Shown: in pieces, positions 34,788 through 42,683 of the stretch
How the letters are laid out: each line of letters starts with the position of its first letter
Numbering within the stretch: position 1 is the stretch's first letter
Assembly (NCBI RefSeq): GCF_042676985.1
Contig: NZ_JBHTIK010000015.1
Coordinates: 62,001 to 126,000 of the forward strand
From: Sphingosinicella xenopeptidilytica
GTDB taxonomy: Bacteria; Pseudomonadota; Alphaproteobacteria; Sphingomonadales; Sphingomonadaceae
Reading direction: 5' to 3'
DNA length: 64,000 nt
The notes under the pieces: model-generated
The model's input: the letters and a program-made list of their open reading frames with translations, nothing else
Database searches by the model: none
What the model was told of the DNA's origin: nothing
Translations under genes and position numbers: made by a program

Positions 34788-36244
34788 AGTCTCTTGTTGC
34801 GGCCGCCGCCGTCCTGCTGTCGGCGATGCCTGCCACGGCGGGTCCATGGCTCGAAGCGGGTGACCGTCAGGTCCGCGCCGACGTCGAGCTTCTGAAAGCC
34901 GCAGGCCTCATCCGCGGCCCTGTCAACGCGTGGCCGCTGCCGTGGGCCCAGGTCGCCGAGGGGCTGGAGAGCGCCAACGGCCAGGCGCTGCCGCCGCATC
35001 TCGGCGCTGCCGTGCGCCGCCTGACGATCCTCTCCGAGCGCGACGGCCAGAAGAGCCGCTACGAGGTCCGCGCCCGCGCCGCCAATCGGCCTTCGGTGGT
35101 ACGCGATTTTGGCGACACCGCCCGCGAGGATGGTGACGTCACCGTCCGCGCCGAGCACGAGATCGGCAAGCTCTACGTGTCCTATGGCGTCGGCTGGCGC
35201 GACGGCCAGCAGGGCCGTGATTTCCACTTCGAGCCCGCGACACTCGCGCTTCCCATCGGCAACTGGGCGCTTTACGGCGGCTATGTCGACACGTGGTGGG
35301 GGCCGGGCCACGACAGCGCGCTGCTCTTCTCCACCAACGCGCGTCCCATCCCGCGCGTCGGCATCAAGCGGCTGGTGCCCGAGCCGATCGATTTTCCGGT
35401 GCTCCGCTGGTTCGGCCCGTGGCGGCTCGACATTTTCGCGGGCATCGCGACCGAAAAGCGCGAGGACTACAACAACCCGGCGATCGCGGGAATGCGCCTG
35501 TCCTTCGAGCCCGTCCCCGGCCTCGAAGTCGGCCTCAATCGCGGCCTCCAGCTTTGCGGCAGCGGGCGCCCCTGCGGCCTCGGCACCATTTTCGACGCCG
35601 TCGTCGGCATCGGCGACGCTGACAACACGGGCACGCTCAACGAACCCGGCAACCAGATCGCCGGCTTCGACATCAGCTACACGCGCATGATCGGCAACGT
35701 GGCCGTGCAGGCGTATACCGAGTGGGAAGCCGAGGACGAGGACAACCTCCTGATCGAGCAGTTCTCGCGCATGGCGGGTTTCACGCTCTCCGGCCCTATC
35801 GGCGACAACGGCGCAAGCTGGACACTGCTCGGCGAATGGTCCGATACGCTTGCGGTAAAGCTCGGCGGCGGCAAGACCTATCCGGGCAGCATGTATAACA
35901 ATTTCATATATTTCGACGGCTTCACCTACCGCGACCACGCGCTTGGCCACAGCCTTGATGGCGATAGCGAACTCTGGACCGCTGGCCTTTCCGTCACGGA
36001 CGCGAAGAACCGCCGTTTCTACGGTACCTATCGCCGCGTCGACATCAACAAGACGAGCAACCTCCGGAACAACAACCTCTCGCTCAATCGCGAGACATAC
36101 AATGCCTTCGAAGTCGGCACCGAACTCCCAACCGCCTTCGGCGATATCAGCCTCGAGGCCCGCTACGACACCGACGCGCCGAACACGCCCGGCGTCAGCG
36201 ATGCGAAGACCGCGATTGAAATCGGCTGGCGCACACGTTTCTAG
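34784..36244 (+). CDS. Wzi-like capsule assembly outer-membrane beta-barrel
   Basis: A 486-residue protein with a signal peptide (about residues 1-19, MKSLVAAAAVLLSAMPATAG) and many alternating beta strands ending in Phe (GWRTRF), as outer-membrane barrels do. GGYVDTWWGPGHDSALLFST and RPIPRVGIKRL resemble the capsule assembly Wzi family, which holds surface polysaccharide at the outer membrane. Translational coupling to the cytidylyltransferase suggests a surface product linked to inositol phosphate chemistry. ATG 34784 is chosen since the upstream extension is shadow of the previous gene. Confidence 0.83.
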   Translation: MKSLVAAAAVLLSAMPATAGPWLEAGDRQVRADVELLKAAGLIRGPVNAWPLPWAQVAEGLESANGQALPPHLGAAVRRLTILSERDGQKSRYEVRARAANRPSVVRDFGDTAREDGDVTVRAEHEIGKLYVSYGVGWRDGQQGRDFHFEPATLALPIGNWALYGGYVDTWWGPGHDSALLFSTNARPIPRVGIKRLVPEPIDFPVLRWFGPWRLDIFAGIATEKREDYNNPAIAGMRLSFEPVPGLEVGLNRGLQLCGSGRPCGLGTIFDAVVGIGDADNTGTLNEPGNQIAGFDISYTRMIGNVAVQAYTEWEAEDEDNLLIEQFSRMAGFTLSGPIGDNGASWTLLGEWSDTLAVKLGGGKTYPGSMYNNFIYFDGFTYRDHALGHSLDGDSELWTAGLSVTDAKNRRFYGTYRRVDINKTSNLRNNNLSLNRETYNAFEVGTELPTAFGDISLEARYDTDAPNTPGVSDAKTAIEIGWRTRF

Positions 36245-36245
36245 G

Positions 36246-36260
36246 TTAATCCAATTTTAG
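36246..36260. promoter_or_regulatory. Near-CtrA site TTAA-N7-TTAG
   Basis: TTAA at 36246-36249 and TTAG at 36257-36260, seven bases apart, lie 62 bases before the TTG start of the DUF2336 gene in a 78-base intergenic region. It differs from the CtrA consensus in one position. The region is A/T-richer than its surroundings, as promoters here tend to be. Confidence 0.3.
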
Positions 36261-36322
36261 GTGCATCCCTCTAGGTTCGGCATCCGAGAAAAGATACGGG
36301 TTCGCACCAAAGAGGGGTTGTC

Positions 36323-37465
36323 TTGCCGCTGGATCGGCCAATCGACGTTCAGGCGCTGCTGGGTCTCGCCGCCGGCCGTTCCGGCGCGGCGCGGGCGCAG
36401 ATTGCGAACGCCGTCACCGATCTGTTCCTGCCCGCGGCACAGCGGCTTACCGATCAGCAGCGCGCGTTGATGACGGATGTGCTCGGGCGCCTGCTCGGCA
36501 CGGTTGAAATGGAGGTGCGCCGGCACCTCGTCGAAGCGCTCAGCCGCTCGCCCGCATCGCAGCCCGACCTTGAAGCCCGGCTCGCGAGCGACAGCATCGA
36601 GGTGGCGCGGCCGATCCTCGAACGCAGCAGCGTGGTTCGCAATCCCGCACTCATGGATATCGTCATCCAGTGCGCCGAAGAGCACCGCATGGCGATCGCT
36701 CTGCGCGAAACCGTTTCGCCGCCGCTCACCGAGGCGCTGGCCGAACGCGGCTTCAAGGGCAGCGAGGACGACGTTCTCGAAGGCCTGATCCGTACCGAAG
36801 ATCCCGTGCTCTCGCGCCGCGCGATGGAGCTTCTGGTCGCCGAGAGCAAGCGCAACGGCCAGTTCCAGCAGCCGCTCCTGACGCAGAACGATCTCTCCGC
36901 CGATCTCGCACACGAGGTTTACTGGTGGGTCGCGGCCGCGCTCCGCCGCCATATCCTCAAGAATTTCGTCATCGATCAGGCCGTGCTCGATCCGATGCTC
37001 GAACGCGCGGCAAAGCGCGCGATGGTGGAATACGACGACACGCAGTCCGTGCAGTCCCGCGCGCTCCAACTCGCACGGCGCCTCAATGAACTTGGCGAAC
37101 TCACGGATGGCTTCCTGCTTCGCACGCTGCGCCAGGGGCGGCTCAGCCTGTTTACCGCGGCGTTTGCCGCGCGCGCGAAGATCGCGTTCAACACCGTGTG
37201 GCGGATCGTCACCGATCCGGCGAGCGAGAGCTTCATCGTGCTGGCGAAGGCGGTTGACGTCAGCCGCGACGCCACGGCGTCACTCGTGATCGTGCTTGGC
37301 GAACTGGGCAATGCCGCCAGTGCGCGTCCGCCCTCGGCGGTTGCGGAAATTCTCAGGCTCCACGACGATCTCGATGTCGCCGCCGCGCGCCGTGTGCTGC
37401 AGTATTGGCAGCTCGATGCCGGGCTTCGGCAGGCGATCGATGATCTGAACGGGGACGCCGCGTAG
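36323..37465 (+). CDS. DUF2336 domain-containing protein
   Basis: A 380-residue, mostly helical soluble protein. ARLASDSIEVARPILERSSV and RNPALMDIVIQCAEEHRMAI match the DUF2336 pattern of paired helices. This family is found mainly in alphaproteobacteria and its function is unknown. The start is TTG at 36323 behind a good AGAGGGG (36311-36317); the next in-frame ATG would remove the first 49 residues. It is followed 5 bases later by a histidine kinase and then a membrane protein, so it probably works in the same signalling pathway. Confidence 0.82.
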   Translation: MPLDRPIDVQALLGLAAGRSGAARAQIANAVTDLFLPAAQRLTDQQRALMTDVLGRLLGTVEMEVRRHLVEALSRSPASQPDLEARLASDSIEVARPILERSSVVRNPALMDIVIQCAEEHRMAIALRETVSPPLTEALAERGFKGSEDDVLEGLIRTEDPVLSRRAMELLVAESKRNGQFQQPLLTQNDLSADLAHEVYWWVAAALRRHILKNFVIDQAVLDPMLERAAKRAMVEYDDTQSVQSRALQLARRLNELGELTDGFLLRTLRQGRLSLFTAAFAARAKIAFNTVWRIVTDPASESFIVLAKAVDVSRDATASLVIVLGELGNAASARPPSAVAEILRLHDDLDVAAARRVLQYWQLDAGLRQAIDDLNGDAA

Positions 37466-37470
37466 CGGCC

Positions 37471-38931
37471 ATGTTCGAGCCGCGCGACATCCGTCCCGGT
37501 CATGCGAGCGCGCTCGATGCGCTCGCGGCGGCAGACCCCGCGCTCGCCGGTGCCGTCGTGTTCGAATGCTCATCCACCGGTGTGCTCCTTGAAGCCAACG
37601 CGGCCTATGCCGAGCTTGAGCGCGCTGTGATGCTTGCACCTGGCGAACTTGCGGCGCGGCTGGTCGCTGCACTGGCTCCTGCAGGAGAATCGGTTTCAGC
37701 AAGCTTCACTCTTGAGCTTTTGGGCGATCCACGTCATTTTCACGTTCGTTTCGTGCCCGTGTCGACACTGGCCCGCAACGAGTTGAAATTCGTGGGAATC
37801 ATGCGGGAATCGTCCACTACGGTTGAACAGCGCGAGCGCGATACCCTTGCCGGCTGGCAGGGCGATGAGCTCGTGCGCGTCAATTCGGACTGGTATTGGG
37901 AGACGGACAGCCGCGGCGCGCTCACCTCGATTTCTCGCGCGCTCGAGCTTCTGGTCGGGCAGCCGGCGGGTGCGCTCCTCGGCAGGCCTCTCATAGCCAT
38001 CGGCACACTTCTGCGCGGCGAGAACGGTGAAGTGCCGTATGAAGCGGCACAGGCGCGCGGTTCCAGCTTCCGCGATCAGCTGATGTCGGTCACCACGCAG
38101 GGCGGCGCCACCCGGCTCTATCGTCTCGCCGGGGTCGCCGTGCCCACGAAGGACGGCGGCTGCGGTTATCGCGGCGTCGCAGCAGTGGTGCCGGACAGCG
38201 CACGGCTGATCGAACGGATGCGCTCCGAACTCGGCCGCACCGCCAAGGCCAATTTCCTCTCGTCGATGAGCCACGAGCTGCGTACGCCGCTCAACGCCAT
38301 CATCGGTTTCGCCGAGGCGATGAACCATGAGGTTCATGGCCCGCTGAAGGCGCAGTACGTCGAATATGCGGGGGATATTGCCAACGCCGGGCGCCACCTA
38401 CTCGGCCTCATTCAGGATTTGCTCGACATCTCCAGCCTCGATTCGGGCGAGATCGACCTCGAAACCGAGGATTTCGACCTTGCCGCGCTCGTCGAGCAGG
38501 CGCGCGCGATGGTCCAGATGAAGGCGTCGGCGCGGAACATCGACATCAAGGCGGTTGCGCTCGACGCACCGCTGCGCGCGCGCGGTGATCGCCGCCGCAC
38601 GCTGCAGATTCTCGTCAACCTGCTCACCAACGCCGTGAAGTTCACGCCCGAAGGCGGTTTCGTCGGCGCGGAACCGGCGACGACGCTCGCCGGCTACGTC
38701 GCCGTCACGGTCTGGGACTCCGGCCCCGGCATCGATCCCGAAGATCACGCCCGCGTGTTCGAAAAGTTCGAGCAGCTCCCCAAACCACCCTATGTGGCGA
38801 GCGGCGAGGGCACCGGCCTCGGCCTCCACATCTCGCGCCGTCTTGCCGAACTGATGAATGGCGGCCTCACGCTCGAAAGCCACAAGGGCATGGGTGCGCG
38901 CTTCACGCTCACGCTGCCCGTGGCGGACTGA
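37471..38931 (+). CDS. PAS-domain sensor histidine kinase (DivJ/PleC-like H box)
   Basis: A 486-residue soluble kinase without transmembrane helices. Two PAS-like regions lie at about residues 22-115 and 135-240. HisKA has FLSSMSHELRTPLNAIIGF with His268 as the phosphorylation site, close to the H boxes of Caulobacter PleC and DivJ. The ATPase domain shows the N box NLLTNAVKFTPEGG, the G1 box VWDSGPGIDP, the F box VFEKFEQ and the G2 box GEGTGLGLHISRRL. No receiver domain is attached and no response regulator is adjacent. It forms an operon with DUF2336 (5-base gap) and a DUF4239 protein (12-base gap). Confidence 0.92.
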   Translation: MFEPRDIRPGHASALDALAAADPALAGAVVFECSSTGVLLEANAAYAELERAVMLAPGELAARLVAALAPAGESVSASFTLELLGDPRHFHVRFVPVSTLARNELKFVGIMRESSTTVEQRERDTLAGWQGDELVRVNSDWYWETDSRGALTSISRALELLVGQPAGALLGRPLIAIGTLLRGENGEVPYEAAQARGSSFRDQLMSVTTQGGATRLYRLAGVAVPTKDGGCGYRGVAAVVPDSARLIERMRSELGRTAKANFLSSMSHELRTPLNAIIGFAEAMNHEVHGPLKAQYVEYAGDIANAGRHLLGLIQDLLDISSLDSGEIDLETEDFDLAALVEQARAMVQMKASARNIDIKAVALDAPLRARGDRRRTLQILVNLLTNAVKFTPEGGFVGAEPATTLAGYVAVTVWDSGPGIDPEDHARVFEKFEQLPKPPYVASGEGTGLGLHISRRLAELMNGGLTLESHKGMGARFTLTLPVAD

Positions 38932-38943
38932 CGCGCCGCACGC

Positions 38944-39717
38944 ATGGGCCTCATCGATACGGCCTTCGTTTCGGCAAATCTCTGGCTGCTTGGCCTTGTT
39001 CTCTTCGCCGCCATGTCCGCGTTCGCATGGCTCGGCGTCTCGCTTCGCAAGCGTGCTCGCGGCGAGCGCGACGGGGAAGGGGACCGCGAGGGCTACCTGC
39101 TCTCGGCGGCGCTCGCGTTGCTCGGGCTCCTTATCGCCTTCACCTTTTCGCTGGCGCTCAATCGCTACGATACGCGCCGCGTGATGGTGGTGACCGAAGC
39201 CAATGCGATCGGCACCGCGTGGCTGCGCGCCGGACTTGCCGGGGATGAAACTGGGCCGGGCCTTCAGGCGGCGATCGCGCGCTATACCGACGTGCGCCTG
39301 AAGCTGCCGAACGAGAGCGGAGATGCAGAGGCCACGGAGGCCGAAACGGGCAGGGCGCAGACCCGGCTTTGGGCGGAAATGCGTACCGCGATCCGCGATA
39401 CGCCGCCGCCGATCGCGGGCACGATCATTACCGCCACCAATGAGATGTTCGACGCAGCGAGTGCCCGGAAAGCGGAACGCGCGGCACGGATTCCGGGCCG
39501 CGTGATCGAAGTGCTGATTCTCTATGCGCTCATGTCGGCGGGCATTGTCGGTTACGTCCTCGGCGGCTCCGGGAGGCGCCACCGCGTCGTCACCACGATC
39601 CTGTTCGCACTCCTCACGCTCGCACTGCTGCTGATCCTCGATCTCGACAGGCCGTGGAGCGGTGGCATCACCGTTTCCCAACAACCGATGCTGGACGCCC
39701 GCGCCGCGATGCGGTGA
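38944..39717 (+). CDS. DUF4239 (bestrophin-like) membrane protein
   Basis: A 257-residue protein with helices at about residues 14-32, 56-74, 195-212 and 221-236. The first pair is separated by a charged loop (RKRARGERDGEGDREG), and a large cytoplasmic region lies between pairs. The pattern ALNRYDTRRVMVVTEANAIG fits the DUF4239 family, which is described as bestrophin-like; channel activity is not shown. Its location 12 bases after the kinase suggests a shared operon. A strong hairpin terminator follows the stop. Confidence 0.75.
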   Translation: MGLIDTAFVSANLWLLGLVLFAAMSAFAWLGVSLRKRARGERDGEGDREGYLLSAALALLGLLIAFTFSLALNRYDTRRVMVVTEANAIGTAWLRAGLAGDETGPGLQAAIARYTDVRLKLPNESGDAEATEAETGRAQTRLWAEMRTAIRDTPPPIAGTIITATNEMFDAASARKAERAARIPGRVIEVLILYALMSAGIVGYVLGGSGRRHRVVTTILFALLTLALLLILDLDRPWSGGITVSQQPMLDARAAMR

Positions 39718-39720
39718 GAG

Positions 39721-39762
39721 CGCAAACGAAAACGGGCGCCCGAAGGCGCCCGTTCGTTTGCG
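39721..39762. terminator. Bidirectional terminator between DUF4239 gene and gltA
   Basis: AACGGGCGCC (39731-39740) and GGCGCCCGTT (39745-39754) form a 10-base-pair stem with a CGAA loop. The outer CGCAAACG/CGTTTGCG pair adds 8 more base pairs beyond a 2-base bulge. T-rich sequence flanks it on the minus strand. It separates two convergent genes, so it can end both transcripts. Confidence 0.85.
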
Positions 39763-39778
39763 TCGTGGAACCCACCGC

Positions 39779-41065
39779 TCAGCGGTTGGTGATCTCCACG
39801 TAGTCGCGCTGCGTGGCGCCCGTGTAGAGCTGGCGCGGGCGGCCGATCTTCTGCGCGGGGTCTTCGATCATCTCATTCCACTGCGCGACCCAGCCCACGG
39901 TGCGGGCGAGCGCGAACAGCACGGTGAACATCGAGGTCGGGAAGCCGATCGCCGAGAGGATGACGCCCGAGTAGAAGTCCACGTTCGGGTAGAGCTTCTT
40001 CTCGATGAAATACTCGTCGTTGAGCGCGATGTGCTCCAGCTCGCGGGCGACGTCGAACACCGGATCGGTAACGCCGAGCTTGGCGAGCACCTCGTTCGCG
40101 GTCTTCTGCATCACCGTCGCGCGCGGATCGTAGTTCTTGTACACGCGGTGGCCGAAGCCCATCAGGCGGAAGGGGTCGTCCTTGTCCTTGGCGCGCTTGA
40201 TGTATTCCGGAATCTTGTCGGGCGTGCCAATTTCGCGCAGCATTTCGAGCGCGGCCTCGTTGGCGCCGCCGTGCGCCGGGCCCCACAGGCAGGCGATGCC
40301 CGCCGCGATGCAAGCGAACGGATTGGCGCCCGAGGAGCCGGCGAGACGCACCGTGGAGGTCGAGGCGTTCTGCTCGTGGTCGGCATGGAGGATGAAGATC
40401 TTGTCCATCGCCTTCTCGATCACCGGATCGACCTCATAGGCTTCCGCCGGCACGCCGAAGGTCATGCGCAGGAAGTTGCCTGTGTAGGAGAGGCTGTTGT
40501 CCGGGTAGAGGAACGGCTGACCCACAGAATATTTGTACGCCATCGCTGCGATCGTTGGCATCTTGGCGATCAGGCGGTGGCTGGCGATGCGGCGCTGCAC
40601 CGGATCGTCGATGTCGGTCGAGTCGTGGTAAAAGGCCGAAAGCGCGCCGACGACGCCGCACATGATCGCCATCGGGTGCGCATCGCGCCGGAAGCCGCGA
40701 TAGAACATCGCGAGCTGTTCGTGGATCATCGTGTGGCGCGTGATCGTGCGCACGAACTCGTCGTACTCGTTCGGGTTCGGCAGCTCGCCGCGCATCAGTA
40801 GGTAAGCGACCTCCATGAAGCTCGATTTCTCGGCGAGCTGGTCGATCGGATAGCCGCGGTGCAGCAGCACACCTTCGTCGCCGTCGATGTAAGTGATCTT
40901 CGATTCGCACGAGGCGGTGGAGGTAAAGCCGGGATCATAGGTGAAGGCGCCGGTGTTGCCGTAGAGCTTGCGAATGTCGACGACATCCGGCCCGACCGAG
41001 CCCGAAAGCACCGGGTAGTCGCTGGCCTTGCCGCCCAGATCCAGCTTCGCAGTCGTGTTGCTCAT
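39779..41065 (-). CDS. gltA: Citrate synthase
   Basis: A 428-residue TCA-cycle enzyme that condenses oxaloacetate and acetyl-CoA. The catalytic residues are visible as the His in WGPAHGGANEA, the His in GFGHRVYKNYDPRAT and the Asp in the later FDVARELEHIAL segment. The N-terminal HRGYPIDQLAEKSSF is typical of the type II enzymes of Gram-negative bacteria, usually NADH-inhibited hexamers. The ATG at 41065 follows AAGGGTGAGCG; the in-frame ATG 48 bases upstream gives an atypical basic extension. gltX lies just upstream on the same strand. Confidence 0.96.
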   Translation of the reverse strand: MSNTTAKLDLGGKASDYPVLSGSVGPDVVDIRKLYGNTGAFTYDPGFTSTASCESKITYIDGDEGVLLHRGYPIDQLAEKSSFMEVAYLLMRGELPNPNEYDEFVRTITRHTMIHEQLAMFYRGFRRDAHPMAIMCGVVGALSAFYHDSTDIDDPVQRRIASHRLIAKMPTIAAMAYKYSVGQPFLYPDNSLSYTGNFLRMTFGVPAEAYEVDPVIEKAMDKIFILHADHEQNASTSTVRLAGSSGANPFACIAAGIACLWGPAHGGANEAALEMLREIGTPDKIPEYIKRAKDKDDPFRLMGFGHRVYKNYDPRATVMQKTANEVLAKLGVTDPVFDVARELEHIALNDEYFIEKKLYPNVDFYSGVILSAIGFPTSMFTVLFALARTVGWVAQWNEMIEDPAQKIGRPRQLYTGATQRDYVEITNR

Positions 41066-41096
41066 GGCTCGCTCACCCTTCCGTTTCGTTGGCGGT

Positions 41097-42524
41097 CTAG
41101 GCCGTCTTCCCAACCTGATCGTCTATCCTGCCGAGGCTTTCTTCGCGCCCCATCACTTCCAGAACCTCAAATATACCCGGCGACGTTGTGGTTCCCGTTA
41201 ACGCCGCGCGCAGGGGCTGAGCGAGCTTGCCGAGCCCGATATCCTCGCGCACGGCATAGTCCCGCACGGCGTCCTCGATGGCTGCGGTCGTCCATTCGCC
41301 GACGCTGGCGATAACCTCCCGCAGTGCAGCAAGGCGCCCTCTGCCGGCGCTGTCTAGCAACCCTTCGGCCTTTTCGTCGAGTGTTATTGGGCGCTGCCGA
41401 AACAGAAATGCGCTGGAGGCGGCCAACTCGTTCAAATCTTTCGCTCTTGGCTTCAGATGCGGCATTGTGCGGAGCAGCAAGTCTTGCTCTTCCACGGACA
41501 GGTCGCGGGCCAGCGTGGCCGCGATCCGGCCTTCGATCAGCCCCACCAGGCGGGCATCGTCGGCGATGCGCAGGTAGTGGCCATTGACGTTCTCGAGCTT
41601 CTTGAAGTCGAGTCGTGCCGGATTGCGCCCGATGCCTTCGAGTGTGAAAACGGCCGCGGCTTCCTCGCGCGTGAAGAACTCCTGGTCGCCGTGGCCCCAG
41701 CCGAGCCGCAGCAGGTAGTTTTCCAGCGCCTCGGGGAGGAAACCCATGTCGCGGTAAGCGTCGACGCCGAGCGCGCCGTGCCGCTTGGAAAGTTTAGCGC
41801 CGTCCGCGCCATGGATCAGCGGCACGTGCGCATAGCTCGGCTCCGCCCAGCCGAGCGCGCGGATCAATGCGAGCTGGCGGAAGGCGTTGTTCAAATGGTC
41901 GTCGCCGCGGATCACGTGCGTGATGCCCATGTCGTGGTCGTCGACCACCACGGCGAGCATGTACGTCGGCGTCCCGTCCGAACGCAGCAGCACGAAATCG
42001 TCGAGTTCGGCGTTCTTCACCGTCACTGCGCCCTGCACGGCGTCTTGAAGCGTGACCTCACCCTCCTGCGGCGCTTTCAAGCGGATCACGTAGGGCGCAC
42101 CTACGGGCGCCTCGGCGGGATCGCGGTCGCGCCAGCGCCCATCGTACCGCATCGGGCGCTTCTCGGCGCGCGCTGTCTCGCGCATCTGCTCCAGCTCTTC
42201 GGGCGTCGCGAAGCACTTGTAGGCGCCGCCCGTCTCCAGCAGTCCGCGCGCGACCTCCGCGTGCCGCGCCTCGCGTTCGGACTGGTAGACGATCTCGCCG
42301 TCCCAATCGAGGTTCAGCCACGACAGCCCGTCGATGATCGCGTCGATCGCTTCCTTCGTGGAGCGCGCTTTGTCGGTGTCTTCGATGCGCAGCTTGAAGG
42401 TGCCGCCGGTCGCTTTCGCATACAGCAGGTTGAACAGCGCGGTGCGTGCGCCGCCGATGTGGAGGAAGCCGGTCGGGCTCGGTGCGAAGCGGGTGACGAC
42501 CGGGGTTTTGGCGCTTGCGCCCAT
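41097..42524 (-). CDS. gltX: Glutamyl-tRNA synthetase
   Basis: A 475-residue class I synthetase that charges tRNA-Glu. The HIGH-type motif lies in RFAPSPTGFLHIGGARTALF and the KMSKS-type motif in DGAKLSKRHGALGV. The zinc-binding region is not obvious. Start ATG 42524 gives MGASAKTPVVTRFAPSP; an in-frame ATG 153 bases upstream adds sequence that overlaps the divergent comEC start and looks like shadow. Alphaproteobacteria often carry a second GluRS paralogue, which cannot be checked here. It is separated from gltA by 31 bases and probably shares its promoter. Confidence 0.95.
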   Translation of the reverse strand: MGASAKTPVVTRFAPSPTGFLHIGGARTALFNLLYAKATGGTFKLRIEDTDKARSTKEAIDAIIDGLSWLNLDWDGEIVYQSEREARHAEVARGLLETGGAYKCFATPEELEQMRETARAEKRPMRYDGRWRDRDPAEAPVGAPYVIRLKAPQEGEVTLQDAVQGAVTVKNAELDDFVLLRSDGTPTYMLAVVVDDHDMGITHVIRGDDHLNNAFRQLALIRALGWAEPSYAHVPLIHGADGAKLSKRHGALGVDAYRDMGFLPEALENYLLRLGWGHGDQEFFTREEAAAVFTLEGIGRNPARLDFKKLENVNGHYLRIADDARLVGLIEGRIAATLARDLSVEEQDLLLRTMPHLKPRAKDLNELAASSAFLFRQRPITLDEKAEGLLDSAGRGRLAALREVIASVGEWTTAAIEDAVRDYAVREDIGLGKLAQPLRAALTGTTTSPGIFEVLEVMGREESLGRIDDQVGKTA

Positions 42525-42683
42525 GGAAATCCTGTCCGAAACTGAAAGAAGTCGGGGGGCTCTAACATAACGCTGCCAGCCGTTCAAACCGGGCCGCTCG
42601 AGGCCGGAGCACTGCCCCTTGCGCATTGCACGCGCCTGCACGAAGCCGCAGAAATCTGGCTTGCGGAGGAGCGTCACCAGCTC

